Shown here: in pieces, positions 31,930 through 40,721 of the stretch
Layout: every line of letters begins with the position of its first letter
How positions within the stretch are numbered: position 1 is the stretch's first letter
NCBI RefSeq assembly: GCF_004322775.1
Contig: NZ_CP036403.1
Span: 124,001 to 188,000 of the forward strand
Direction: 5' to 3'
Source: Ornithinimicrobium sufpigmenti
GTDB taxonomy: Bacteria; Actinomycetota; Actinomycetes; Actinomycetales; Dermatophilaceae
Length of the DNA: 64,000 nucleotides
Notes under the pieces: generated by a model
Database searches by the model: none
Told to the model about the DNA's origin: nothing
Seen by the model: the letters and a program-made list of their open reading frames with translations, nothing else
Position numbers and translations under genes: made by a program

Positions 31930-32452
31930 AGTCCGACGAGGCGGCCAGGCACGGCGACTCGACGTTCAGCTCCACCCGGCCGTCCGACCACTCGGCCACG
32001 GTCACCGTGTAGCCGTCGAGCAGATGACTCGTGATCGTGCCGCCCTGCCGGGACTGGACCTGCTCGTAGCCCTCGGCAGCCAGCCACTCCCGCGCCCGGC
32101 CCGCCTGCTCCCCGGGAGAGTCCACCGGCAGGAAGACGATCTCCGTCCACGCCGTGGCGGGGTCCGGCTCCTGCAGGGTGCAGACCGCCTCCGCGCCGGG
32201 TGCCTTCTGCTCGGCCAGCGGTGGCTTGTCGGCGACCTGCAGCTGGTCGTAGACCTGCTCCAGGATCGCCAGCGTGCGTTCCTGCGCGGACCGGGCGTCG
32301 GGGCCCGGCGTCGCGCTCGAGGTGGGCACCATGGTGGTCCGTCCTTCCGGGGACGTGGGGGTCGTGCCGCATCCGGCGAGGAGGGCGAGGAGGGCGAGGA
32401 GGGGCAGGACGGCGAGGGTGAGCGCCGTGCGGGGGGTGGTGGGCGGGGTCAC
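31928..32452 (-). CDS. Lipoprotein in the DUF1023 hydrolase operon
   Basis: The protein has 174 residues. The signal peptide ends in a lipobox LLAGC near residue 28. The mature domain has one Cys pair (AVCTLQEP, ESPCLAA) and a compact alpha/beta pattern (TAWTEIVFLP, LLDGYTVTVAEW). The GTG at 32452 overlaps the stop of the hydrolase gene by 4 bp, so the two are coupled. A lipoprotein after a type VII-type toxin or effector gene could be a surface partner or immunity factor; this is inference. Confidence 0.75.
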   Translation of the reverse strand: MTPPTTPRTALTLAVLPLLALLALLAGCGTTPTSPEGRTTMVPTSSATPGPDARSAQERTLAILEQVYDQLQVADKPPLAEQKAPGAEAVCTLQEPDPATAWTEIVFLPVDSPGEQAGRAREWLAAEGYEQVQSRQGGTITSHLLDGYTVTVAEWSDGRVELNVESPCLAASSD

Positions 32453-34647
32453 GGGGTGCCGCCCGGCAGGCTGTCGAGGGGCACCGGGTCGGTGCCGGCG
32501 TAGTCCTCGTCGTCGTAGACGTTGCGGTGCTGGCCCCACCACGTGCGGGTCTCCATGAAGGGCAGGACCTCGCCGCCCTCGATGACACCCACGATGTTGG
32601 TCCAGGCGTCGGTGTCCTCCTGCACGACCCAGCTGTGGGCGTCGAACCCTTCCAGGCGCTGGCCGGCGCGGTCGCCGCCGGTGAAGCGACCGGTCTCCAG
32701 CCGGATGAACTGCGGGTGGGTGTTGGGGTCCAGGCCGTGCCCCCAGTCGTCGGGGATCCCGACCCAGAAGCGGACGTCCTCCGACTTCTGCGCGACGACG
32801 ATCGAGTCACCGGGGGCGGTCATCGTGTACCGGTCGACCTCACGCTGCTCACCCAGCCAGTCCTCGCCGGGGTACTCGCGCGGGGTCAGCGGTTCGGCGC
32901 CCCAGGGGTCCAGCGGCCAGGGCAGGGGGGACTGGATCCCCAGCGCCGAGCCGGAGGGCGCGATGAGGAAGGTCCGGTCGACCCGCATCCCCAGGACGTC
33001 GGCATACCCGACGATGCCACCACCGGCGGAGTGGCCCACGGCGGTGACCGTCCGGTCGGTGAGGTCGAGGCCCTCCACGAAGCGCAGCAGCGCGGCGCCG
33101 CCCTCGGCCGAGTAGCGCGTCTGGGTGGCGTCGGCCACCACGGCGTCGGGGAGGTCGATGCCCATCCAGGTGACGGTGGCGGTGTCGCCCTTGGCCAGGA
33201 GCTGCATGCGCCGGGCGTAGCCGGCGATGCTGGCCAGGTCGGTGGTCGTGCCCGGGACGAAGATGCCCACGTTGCTCGCCTCGAGTGCGCCGTGCCACTC
33301 CGCGAAGCGTCCGTCACCGCGGGGGTCGAACAGCAGCACGGCCCGCTCGTCGGCGCCCAGCAGCGTCCCGGTCGGGTCGGTGACAGCACCGGCACGCAGG
33401 CTCGGGACGGGGGTCAGCAACCCGGTGTAGAGCTCGATCCGGCTGCGTGACCGCTCCAGCTCCTGGTCCCGCAGCCGCAGGTCGGTCAGCAGGCCCTGGG
33501 CGCTGTCGGAGGTCAGGCCCTCGAGGATCCTGCCGGTCACGAACCGTTGCAGGCCGGTGCCGGGCAGCCCGTCCTTGAGCTGCTGCAGCGAGGTGGCGTT
33601 GTCGGGCATCTGCTCCAGCACGGTCAGCCGCGCCAGCTCCTGGTCCAGGGCGCTGCGCACCAGCAGGCGGTTGGCCGCTGCGCGGTGCTCGACGGGTATG
33701 CCGTCCAGGTTGCCGATCAGCGCGGGGTAGAACAGCCGCATGCGCAGCTGCTCCTGCGGGTCCAGGTCGTTCCAGAAGTCGCGGATCCGGGCGATGTTGC
33801 CGGGCTCGAGGACCTGGCCCTCGTCGGAGATCACGCCGATGACGTCCCAGAGCCCGGAGAGCGTGGGGTCGGAGGGATCCCTCGGCAGGTAGCTGTCCGC
33901 GAGGATGGCCAGGGCCACCGGGTGCCGGGCCAGGAAGTTCTGCACCCGTTCGACGGGGAGGTCGCGGAGGAGCTCGCGCAGCTCGGTCGCCGTCAGGTCC
34001 TCGCCGAGCTGCTCGGCGATCGCCGCTTCCTCCGGGGTGTCGGTCACGCCGACCTCGCTGAAGTGGCCCCAGACCTCCGAGGGCACCAGGCTGCGCAGGA
34101 ACCCGGGGCTGGTGCCCGGGGGGACCAGGGCCGCGATGTCGTCCTCCACCCGGGCCAGCGCGTCCCGGCACCGACGGTCGGCCTCGGTCAGGGGGTCCCG
34201 GTGGGCAAAGATCCGCTGCTCCAGGCGCTCTCTCGTCTCGCGGTAGGCGGCGTGGTCGGTGACCGTGACCTCGCCACCGTGGTCGTCGGGGACCTCCATG
34301 GTGAAGTCGCCGGCCCGCAGCCCGGCATGCTGGCGGACCAGCTCGTCGAGGGCCGGGCCACGCCAGGACAGGACATCGGCGAGCTCCTGCAGCGCCCGGC
34401 CACCGGCCTGGCAGGCCTCCGACAGCCGCCTCACGAGGCCGGCACCCGGCTCGGCCGCCTCCGCGGCCCGCTCGGTGATCTCCCCCTCCCAGCCCAGGGC
34501 GCTGGCCGCCGAGCCGAGGGTGCGGCGCAGCGTCTGCTCGATCTCGTCCAGACCGGCGGCGACGTGCACCAGCCGTTCCCCCGCCGTGCGGGTGTCGGCG
34601 CCGCTGGTGCGCATCCAGGAGGTCACCCCCAGCTCCGACGCCGACAT
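32449..34647 (-). CDS. DUF1023 alpha/beta hydrolase with long helical N-terminus
   Basis: The protein has 732 residues. About the first 330 are helical and Leu/Ala/Glu-rich, with the look of a WXG/LXG-type secretion domain (AASALGWEGEITERAAEAAE). The C-terminal alpha/beta hydrolase of the DUF1023 type has the nucleophile elbow VGHSAGGGIVGYA near residue 540. A predicted lipase or esterase acting outside the cell. It overlaps the small protein upstream (ATGA) and the lipoprotein downstream (GTGA). No signal peptide is present, so a type VII route is plausible. Confidence 0.8.
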   Translation of the reverse strand: MSASELGVTSWMRTSGADTRTAGERLVHVAAGLDEIEQTLRRTLGSAASALGWEGEITERAAEAAEPGAGLVRRLSEACQAGGRALQELADVLSWRGPALDELVRQHAGLRAGDFTMEVPDDHGGEVTVTDHAAYRETRERLEQRIFAHRDPLTEADRRCRDALARVEDDIAALVPPGTSPGFLRSLVPSEVWGHFSEVGVTDTPEEAAIAEQLGEDLTATELRELLRDLPVERVQNFLARHPVALAILADSYLPRDPSDPTLSGLWDVIGVISDEGQVLEPGNIARIRDFWNDLDPQEQLRMRLFYPALIGNLDGIPVEHRAAANRLLVRSALDQELARLTVLEQMPDNATSLQQLKDGLPGTGLQRFVTGRILEGLTSDSAQGLLTDLRLRDQELERSRSRIELYTGLLTPVPSLRAGAVTDPTGTLLGADERAVLLFDPRGDGRFAEWHGALEASNVGIFVPGTTTDLASIAGYARRMQLLAKGDTATVTWMGIDLPDAVVADATQTRYSAEGGAALLRFVEGLDLTDRTVTAVGHSAGGGIVGYADVLGMRVDRTFLIAPSGSALGIQSPLPWPLDPWGAEPLTPREYPGEDWLGEQREVDRYTMTAPGDSIVVAQKSEDVRFWVGIPDDWGHGLDPNTHPQFIRLETGRFTGGDRAGQRLEGFDAHSWVVQEDTDAWTNIVGVIEGGEVLPFMETRTWWGQHRNVYDDEDYAGTDPVPLDSLPGGTP

Positions 34648-34907
34648 CAGCCGGTCGCCTGCTCGGTGTGGTCGGCGAGGTCGTCCATGCCGCGGGACAT
34701 CGCCTCCAGCTCCTCGGCCAGCTGCCCGAGGCGCAGGCTGAGCAGCCCCTCCAGCGGGTGCAGGAGGGGCTGGCTGACCGACTCCGAGAGCTCACCCGCC
34801 GCGGTCGTGGCAACCCTGGCCGGGTCCACCCGTCCTCGGGCGTCCTCGGCGGCCGCCGCGATCTCGGTGGCGGCGGTGCGCGTCGCGGCGATGTCGACGT
34901 GCGGCAT
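34647..34907 (-). CDS. Small helical WXG100-like protein
   Basis: The protein has 86 residues, nearly all helical, and no Cys. It starts MPHVDIAATRTAATEIAAA and contains a central LLHPLEGLLSLRLGQ. Size and shape fit the WXG100/ESAT-6-like or LXG-partner class, although the WXG turn itself is missing. GGAGGGAGGGG provides a strong ribosome binding site. Its stop overlaps the hydrolase start. It probably pairs with the helical N-terminus of that hydrolase as a secretion partner. Confidence 0.65.
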   Translation of the reverse strand: MPHVDIAATRTAATEIAAAAEDARGRVDPARVATTAAGELSESVSQPLLHPLEGLLSLRLGQLAEELEAMSRGMDDLADHTEQATG

Positions 34908-34943
34908 ACCGCCCCTCCCTCCACCTCCGGCGGCCTTGCCCCG

Positions 34944-34949
34944 AAACTA
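34944..34949 (-). promoter_or_regulatory. -10 candidate (TAGTTT) of the hydrolase operon
   Basis: TAGTTT on the minus strand lies 36 bp before the ATG of the small helical protein, in a short AT-richer patch. No strong -35 element is seen. Confidence 0.35.
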
Positions 34950-35008
34950 GCAGAGTCGCAGGCTCCCCACCTGCGGATCTGTGCCGACGGAAGGGTCGGG
35001 GAGCTGGC

Positions 35009-35338
35009 CTAGAGCACGTACGGCTCGTCGGTGTGCTCGCTCGTCAGCGGCTTGCCGGAGGTGCCCCAGGCACGCATCCCACCGTCGACGTTGACGACGT
35101 CGAAGCCCTGCTGCACCAGCCACTGGACGGCGCGCTGGGAGCGGCCGCCGCTGCGGCAGATCACCGGCAGCGGCTCGTCGCTCTCGGGCAGCTCGCCCAG
35201 GCGGGCGGGGACCTCACCGAGGGGGATGTGGACGGCGCCCGGGGCGTGCCCGGCGGCCCACTCGTCCGCCTCGCGGACGTCCACCACCAGGGCGTCGTCG
35301 GGCAGGTCGGTCACGTGCACGGTCGGGATCTGGTCCAT
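35009..35338 (-). CDS. Rhodanese-like domain protein
   Basis: The protein has 109 residues, a single rhodanese domain. The active-site loop is VICRSGGRSQRA with the sulfur-carrying Cys near residue 63, and the N-terminal VDVREADEWAAGHAPGAVHIP motif is complete. It transfers sulfane sulfur to thiols or cyanide in the cytoplasm. The second ATG (35338) is preferred to one 9 bp upstream because GGAG lies at proper spacing before it. It diverges from the pilus operon and shows no link to it. Confidence 0.88.
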   Translation of the reverse strand: MDQIPTVHVTDLPDDALVVDVREADEWAAGHAPGAVHIPLGEVPARLGELPESDEPLPVICRSGGRSQRAVQWLVQQGFDVVNVDGGMRAWGTSGKPLTSEHTDEPYVL

Positions 35339-35408
35339 GCTCTCCATCCTGCCACCGACCTGCCGGGGGTGCCGGTCGTCGGTCGGCGGAGCGGCGGCCC
35401 CCAGCAGC

Positions 35409-35414
35409 TAGGAT
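35409..35414 (+). promoter_or_regulatory. -10 candidate (TAGGAT) of the Tad pilus operon
   Basis: TAGGAT lies about 60 bp before the first gene of the Tad operon. The resulting 5' leader would be about 55 nt and includes AGAAGGGGAAGAG as the ribosome binding site. Confidence 0.4.
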
Positions 35415-35475
35415 TGGCGCCGCATCCATGCGTCAGCCCCGACCGGGCCGACCGGAGAAGGGGAAGAGCCACCAG

Positions 35476-36165
35476 ATGAGCACCACCACCGCCGCGCGCC
35501 CCGGGGTGGCCGGCGACCGCCTGCCCTCGCGTCCCCGCGACCGCCGACCCGCGCTGGCGATCCTGGCCCTCCTGCTCGTCCTGCTCGGTGCGCTCGGCAG
35601 CGCGCTGCTGGTCTACCGCACCGGTGAGCGCGTGCCGGTCCTGGTCGCGCAGGGGCCGATCCAGCAGGGCCAGGTCGTGACCGCCGACGACTTCTCGGTC
35701 ACCGAGATCGCCTTCGACGACGGCACGCAGGTGGTGCCGGCCGGGTCGCTGGGCCAGTTCGTGGGCAGCACCTCGGTCGCCTACGTCCCCGAGGGGAGCA
35801 TCATCTCCGCGCAGATGTTCACCACCCGGGCGTTGGCCCCGGCCGGTGCCGAGCAGGTCGGCGCGGTCGTCGCCTCGGTCGGTCGCCCGTCGTCCGCGGT
35901 GCAGGTCAACGACATCGTCCGCGTCTACCGCACGGACCCCTCCGGCACCGGGGGCGCCGAGGCGGCCGACGCCGAGGAGCTGGTGGCTGCCGCGAAGGTG
36001 GTCGCGGTCGGCCCCGCCCTGGAGACCAGGGACACCGTCCACGTGACCCTGCTCCTGCCCGAGGACGCGGCGCCCTCGGTGATCGCCGCCAGCGCCGCCG
36101 GCACGGCGGCCGTCTCGGTCCTGGCCTCCGACACCTCGCCGGTCGTGGACTGGCGCACCGAGTGA
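35476..36165 (+). CDS. SAF-domain protein (CpaB/RcpC-like)
   Basis: The protein has 229 residues. One N-terminal membrane helix (about 28-50) precedes a SAF domain (VPVLVAQGPIQQGQVVTADDFSVTEI), which resembles the first domain of CpaB. In Gram-negative Tad systems CpaB guards the secretin channel; in Gram-positive bacteria it may line the pilus path through the wall. An in-frame ATG at 35428 is less likely because AGAAGGGGAAG sits before 35476. First gene of the Tad operon. Confidence 0.8.
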   Translation: MSTTTAARPGVAGDRLPSRPRDRRPALAILALLLVLLGALGSALLVYRTGERVPVLVAQGPIQQGQVVTADDFSVTEIAFDDGTQVVPAGSLGQFVGSTSVAYVPEGSIISAQMFTTRALAPAGAEQVGAVVASVGRPSSAVQVNDIVRVYRTDPSGTGGAEAADAEELVAAAKVVAVGPALETRDTVHVTLLLPEDAAPSVIAASAAGTAAVSVLASDTSPVVDWRTE

Positions 36166-36172
36166 GGCCGCG

Positions 36173-37087
36173 ATGGCACTGATCTCCTTCTTCTGCGCCA
36201 AGGGCGCCCCCGGCACCACCAGCACCGCGATGCTGGCCGCCGCCCTGTGGCCCCGGCCCACCCTCCTGGTCGACGCCGACCCGGTGGGCGGGGACCTGCT
36301 CATGCGGCTGCCGACGGAGGCCGGGCTGGCGCTGACCCAGCGTCCCGGCCTGCTGACCCTCCTGCCGCTGGCCCGGCACGGACTGGCTCCCGGCGTGGTC
36401 CTCGACCACAGCCAGGTCGTCCAGGGCGGGCAGCGGGTGCTGGTGGGCCTGGACTCCCCGGAGCAGGCCGAGGCCTCGGCCGCCCTCTGGCCGATCCTGG
36501 GCCGGAGCTTTCGTGAGCTGCCGGGCACCGACGTGGTCCTCGACCTCGGCCAGCTGAGCGTCCGGTCCAGCCAGATGCCGTTGGCCGAGCGCAGCGACAT
36601 CCTCATCGGGGTCATCCGGCCCACGCCCGCCAGCGTGCTGCACATGCGCCAGCGCCTCACGGCCCTCACCCGGACCCTGGCCACCCTGGGGCCGGACGCG
36701 CCCCTCGTCGGGCTCGTCGCGATCGCCGACGTCCAGCAGCAGGGCGAGGCCTCCTCCGCGCTCGCGACCGTGCTGACCGACGTGCCCGACGTGCACCACC
36801 TGGGCATGGTGGCGCACGAGCCGCGGGCCGAACGGATGTTCCACGGCGACCTGCTCGTGCGCCCGGAGCGGACCATGCTGGTGCGCTCCGGACGCACCCT
36901 CGTCGAGAAGGTGCGCAGCCTGGTCGAGGGCGCGGCACCCGAGCCGGCGGACCGGGCCGGCGCCGACGCTTCCGACACCCGTGCCGGCTCCGCTGACACT
37001 CAGGCCGGGCAGGTGGAGCAGCCCGACGGTGACGAGCCCCGGACGCGCCGTGACCTGAAGAGGAAGAAGTGGAGGGTCCAGCGATGA
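36173..37087 (+). CDS. CpaE-like ParA/MinD-family protein with altered Walker A
   Basis: The protein has 304 residues. The P-loop reads FFCAKGAPGTTST: the first Lys of the deviant Walker A is kept but the GKT lysine is replaced (GTT). The switch-region TLLVDADPVGGDLLMRL follows. CpaE/TadZ proteins localise the Tad machinery at a cell site. The C-terminal 50 residues are acidic then basic (RDLKRKKW) and disordered. The gene overlaps cpaF (ATGA). ATP binding could be weakened. Confidence 0.8.
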   Translation: MALISFFCAKGAPGTTSTAMLAAALWPRPTLLVDADPVGGDLLMRLPTEAGLALTQRPGLLTLLPLARHGLAPGVVLDHSQVVQGGQRVLVGLDSPEQAEASAALWPILGRSFRELPGTDVVLDLGQLSVRSSQMPLAERSDILIGVIRPTPASVLHMRQRLTALTRTLATLGPDAPLVGLVAIADVQQQGEASSALATVLTDVPDVHHLGMVAHEPRAERMFHGDLLVRPERTMLVRSGRTLVEKVRSLVEGAAPEPADRAGADASDTRAGSADTQAGQVEQPDGDEPRTRRDLKRKKWRVQR

Positions 37088-38448
37088 GCCTGACCAGCGC
37101 CACCAGCACCGACATCATCCCCGGCAGCCGCGAGGAGCAGGCCGCCACCAACAACCTCGTCCGCACCCTGCGCGCCCAGGTCGCCGACCGGCTCAACCAG
37201 CAGCGCCGCCGCGACGAGGTCGCCGGGCGGCGGCCGATGAGCGCCGAGGACGAGCGGCACTACGCACGCTCGCTGATCGTGCAGGTCCTCGAGGACCACG
37301 CCACCCTCCAGATCAGCGAGGGCCGGGTCCCTCCGACGGCGGCCGAGGAGGAGCGGATCGCCGGCGCGATTCACGCCGCCCTGTTCGGGGTCGGCCGCCT
37401 GCAGCCGCTCCTGGAGGACCGGGACGTCGAGAACATCGACATCAACGGCTGCGACAAGGTCTTCGTCGGCTACGCCGACGGCCGCGAGGAGCTGGCGCCG
37501 CCGGTCGCCGACAGCGACGAGGAGCTCATCGAGCTGATCCAGATCCTGGCCGCCAACGTCGGGCTGACCTCCCGGCCGTTCGACTCCGCCAACCCCCAGC
37601 TGGACCTGCGGCTGCCCGACGGCTCCCGCCTCTCGGCCGTCATGGGCGTCTGCCAGCGGCCCAGCCTGTCGATCCGCCGCGCGCGCCTGGGTCAGGTCAC
37701 GCTGGAGGACCTCCGGGCCACCGGCACCTTCTCCGAGGACGTGATGCACTTCCTGCGGGCCGCGGTCGCCGCGCGCAAGAACATCATGATCGCGGGCGCC
37801 ACCAACTCCGGCAAGACCACCATGCTGCGGGCGCTCGCGGCGGAGATCCCGGCCCGCGAGCGGCTCATCACCGTCGAGCGCGCGCTGGAGCTGGGCCTGG
37901 ACAAGTTCGAGGACCAGCACCCCAACGTGGTGGCCTTCGAGGAGCGCCTGCCCAACGCCGAGGGCATGGGCGCGGTGACCATGGCCGAGCTGGTCCGCCG
38001 GTCGCTGCGGATGAACCCCTCCCGCGTCATCGTCGGCGAGGTGCTCGGCGACGAGATCGTCACCATGCTCAACGCCATGAGCCAGGGCAACGACGGCTCG
38101 CTGTCGACGATCCACGCCAACTCCTCGATGGAGGTCTTCAACCGCATCGCGACCTACGCCCTGCAGGCCGAGGAGAACCTGCCGGTCGAGGCCACGCACA
38201 TGCTCATCGCCGGGTCGATCAACTTCGTCGTCTTCCTGCGCAAGCGCAACGACCACGCCATCGGCGGCGGGATGGCCCGCGGCGTGCAGTCGATCCGCGA
38301 GGTCACCGGGATCGACGGCCGCGTGCTCTCCTCCGAGGTCTTCGCGGCCGGTCCCGACGGCGTCGCCCGCGCCCGGGCCCCGATCGAGTGCATCGACGAC
38401 CTGGTGGCGCACGGCTACTCCCCGTCCATGCTCCACCGTTGGGAGTGA
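37084..38448 (+). CDS. cpaF: CpaF/TadA-family pilus assembly ATPase
   Basis: The protein has 454 residues. An N-terminal helical region leads into LLEDRDVENIDINGCDKVFV, then the secretion-ATPase core with Walker A AGATNSGKTTML (near residue 240), the Asp/His boxes and Walker B RVIVGEVLGDE. Family members form a hexamer at the membrane that drives pilin assembly. The start overlaps the CpaE-like stop; the next gene overlaps its own stop (GTGA). Confidence 0.95.
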   Translation: MSLTSATSTDIIPGSREEQAATNNLVRTLRAQVADRLNQQRRRDEVAGRRPMSAEDERHYARSLIVQVLEDHATLQISEGRVPPTAAEEERIAGAIHAALFGVGRLQPLLEDRDVENIDINGCDKVFVGYADGREELAPPVADSDEELIELIQILAANVGLTSRPFDSANPQLDLRLPDGSRLSAVMGVCQRPSLSIRRARLGQVTLEDLRATGTFSEDVMHFLRAAVAARKNIMIAGATNSGKTTMLRALAAEIPARERLITVERALELGLDKFEDQHPNVVAFEERLPNAEGMGAVTMAELVRRSLRMNPSRVIVGEVLGDEIVTMLNAMSQGNDGSLSTIHANSSMEVFNRIATYALQAEENLPVEATHMLIAGSINFVVFLRKRNDHAIGGGMARGVQSIREVTGIDGRVLSSEVFAAGPDGVARARAPIECIDDLVAHGYSPSMLHRWE

Positions 38449-39410
38449 GCGTGGGCGGGGGGCTCTACCAGCTGCTGCTGCCGATGGCGGCCGGTGCCCT
38501 GGTCGGGCTCGGCCTGTACGTCGCCGTCCTCGCCGTCGTGGGGCTGCCCGAGCGGGACCCCGGCACGCCCAGCCGGTTCCGTGACGTGACCCTCAAGGGG
38601 GTCACCACCCGGCTCTCCCTGGGCGTGGTCTCCGGCCTGCTGGTGCTGCTGCTCACCGGCTGGGTCGTGGCCGGCGTCGGCCTCGGCCTGCTGATCGCCT
38701 TCTGGGACCAGCTCACCGGCGACGCGCGGGCCGAGACCCGGGGGATCAACACCCTGGAGGCCCTCGCCACGTGGACCGAGTCGCTGCGCGACACCATCGC
38801 CGGTGCCGTCGGCCTGGAGCAGGCCATCCCGGCCACGGCCACGAACGCCGGGGCGACGATCCGACCGTCGCTCAACCTGCTGGTCGACCGGCTGCGCATC
38901 CGCGAGCCGCTCCCCGACGCCCTGATCCACTTCGCCGAGGACCTGGACGACCCCTCCGCGGACGTCATCTGCTCGGCGCTGGTGCTCAACGCGCGGCTGC
39001 GCGGACCGGGTCTGCGGGACGTGCTCGGGGCGCTGGCCCAGTCCACGCGCGAGGAGCTGGACATGCGCCGCCGGATCGCCGCCGGACGGCGCTCGATCCG
39101 CCGGTCGGTCAAGATCATCGTGGCCATCGTGCTCGGCGTCATGGGCGGTCTGGCGGTCTTCAACCAACGGTATGTGGAGCCCTACGGCTCCCTGGAGGGC
39201 CAGCTCGTCCTCGTCCTGGTCGCCGCTCTCTTCGCCGCCGGGCTGCTGTGGATGCGCCGGCTCTCCCAGCCGCAGCAGATCAGCCGCTTCCTCGTCGTGG
39301 ACCGCACGGCTCGGGCCCGCGACATGGAGCGGCTCCTGTCGCAGGTCGAGGACGGCGTGCGTGAGAACGGGACCGCCCGGGCCCAGACCCGGGACGGTGG
39401 CCGCCGGTGA
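38445..39410 (+). CDS. tadB: TadB-like type II secretion F-domain protein
   Basis: The protein has 321 residues with two N-terminal helices (about 10-35 and 62-90), a cytoplasmic T2SF domain (ATWTESLRDTIAGAVGLEQAI, SALVLNARLRGPGLRDVLGALA) and two C-terminal helices. It forms the inner-membrane platform with TadC. The frame is open upstream, but the GTG at 38445 overlaps the cpaF stop and starts at the first helix. Confidence 0.9.
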   Translation: MSVGGGLYQLLLPMAAGALVGLGLYVAVLAVVGLPERDPGTPSRFRDVTLKGVTTRLSLGVVSGLLVLLLTGWVVAGVGLGLLIAFWDQLTGDARAETRGINTLEALATWTESLRDTIAGAVGLEQAIPATATNAGATIRPSLNLLVDRLRIREPLPDALIHFAEDLDDPSADVICSALVLNARLRGPGLRDVLGALAQSTREELDMRRRIAAGRRSIRRSVKIIVAIVLGVMGGLAVFNQRYVEPYGSLEGQLVLVLVAALFAAGLLWMRRLSQPQQISRFLVVDRTARARDMERLLSQVEDGVRENGTARAQTRDGGRR

Positions 39411-40348
39411 CCCCCCTGCTGTGGCCGATGCTGGCCGGCGGCCTGGCCGGTCTCGGGGTCTACCTGTTCATCCGGGTCCTGCTCCGTGCCCGCCCCGGGG
39501 TGGCCACCCTGGTGGCCAGGATCGACGCCGGCTCGCGGTCCATGCAGACGCACACGCTGAGCGAGTTCGACACCTCCTTCGCGGAGATGAGCCGGCGCGG
39601 ACGGACCGTCATGACGGCCCTCGCCGACCGGCTGGAGGTCGTGGCGGCGCGCCGCGGCTGGCAGCTGTCCCGGCACCGTGCCGACCTCACCATCCTCAAC
39701 CGCAGCGTCGGCGCCATGCTGGCCACCAAGGTGACCAGCGGCCTGATCATGCTCCTGGTCGCACCGCTGGCCTGGGGCGCGGCCCGGCTCGGGGGGCTGG
39801 ACCTGGGCAGCACCCTGCCCCTGGGGATCGCCCTGCTGCTGGGCCTCTTCGGCTTCTTCCTGCCCGACCTGACCCTGCGCGCCGAGGCCGACAAGCGACG
39901 CCGCGAGTTCCGCCGCACGGTCGGGATCTTCCTTGACCTGGTCTCGATGAACCTGGCCGGCGGCCGCGGTCTGCCCGAGGCGCTGCTGGCCGCCTCCTCC
40001 GTCAGCGACCACTGGTCGATGGTCCGCATCCGCCAGACACTGGCCAACGCCCGCCTCTTCGGCACCACCCCGTGGGAGGCCCTCGGCGGGCTCGGCCGTG
40101 ACATTGGCCTGGAGGAGCTGGAGAGCCTGTCCGGGGCCCTGCTCCTCGCGGCGGACGACGGCGCCAAGATCCGGCAGTCGCTGTCGGCGCGCGCGGCCAC
40201 GATGCGCCGCAAGGCGCTCTCGGAGTCCGAGGGCGACGAGGGGGAGCGGTCGCAGTCGATGCTGGTCGCGCAGATGCTCCTCGTCATCGCCTTCCTGGTC
40301 TACCTGTCCTACCCCGCCCTCACCGCCCTGATGACCCAGCCCACCTGA
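39407..40348 (+). CDS. tadC: TadC-like type II secretion F-domain protein
   Basis: The protein has 313 residues. One N-terminal helix, two central helices (about 105-150) and a final helix flank the T2SF domain (RREFRRTVGIFLDLVSMNLAGGRGLPEALLAAS). It overlaps tadB by 4 bp (GTGA). With TadB it forms the pilus platform driven by CpaF. Confidence 0.9.
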   Translation: MTPLLWPMLAGGLAGLGVYLFIRVLLRARPGVATLVARIDAGSRSMQTHTLSEFDTSFAEMSRRGRTVMTALADRLEVVAARRGWQLSRHRADLTILNRSVGAMLATKVTSGLIMLLVAPLAWGAARLGGLDLGSTLPLGIALLLGLFGFFLPDLTLRAEADKRRREFRRTVGIFLDLVSMNLAGGRGLPEALLAASSVSDHWSMVRIRQTLANARLFGTTPWEALGGLGRDIGLEELESLSGALLLAADDGAKIRQSLSARAATMRRKALSESEGDEGERSQSMLVAQMLLVIAFLVYLSYPALTALMTQPT

Positions 40349-40513
40349 CCGGCTTGGCGTAGCGTGTGCGGCGTGGAAGGATCGGGCGGGGGTCAGGGGC
40401 GGGGTTTCCGGACCATCGCCTCCCCACCTGGCGCACCACGAACGTCAAGGGCCACCAGGGGCCCATCGCGCACACCATGAGCACACGCCCGTCATGACGA
40501 GGAGAGCACGAGG

Positions 40514-40720
40514 ATGAAGCCTGTCACCTACCTGCACCGGGTGCGCCGCGACCTGCTGGCCCGCAAGGACCGAGGGGCCTCGGCCCTGGAGTGGGCGCTC
40601 ATCGCCGCCGTCGTCGTCGTCGCGGCAGCCCTGATCGGCGCCGCCGTCTACAACGTCATCGAGACCCGGGCCGCACAGGTGCAGCAGTGCGGGACGGTCG
40701 GCCCCGGCGGCACCTGCTGA
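40514..40720 (+). CDS. Flp-family pilin-like protein
   Basis: The protein has 68 residues: a positively charged N-terminus (LARKDRGAS), then ALEWALIAAVVVVAAALIGAA, the hydrophobic helix of Flp/Tad pilins with the conserved Glu five residues into the mature part. A prepilin peptidase would cut after the Gly of RG|ASALEWA; none is encoded in the window. The C-terminus has two Cys (QQCGTVGPGGTC). It is the likely pilus subunit. GAGGAGAGCACGAGG precedes the ATG. Confidence 0.9.
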   Translation: MKPVTYLHRVRRDLLARKDRGASALEWALIAAVVVVAAALIGAAVYNVIETRAAQVQQCGTVGPGGTC

Positions 40721-40721
40721 C

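Noticed and set aside
40349..40513. Riboswitch or structured RNA before the pilin gene
   Set aside because: No conserved riboswitch core or strong stem is visible; only a promoter-like element and a short open frame.
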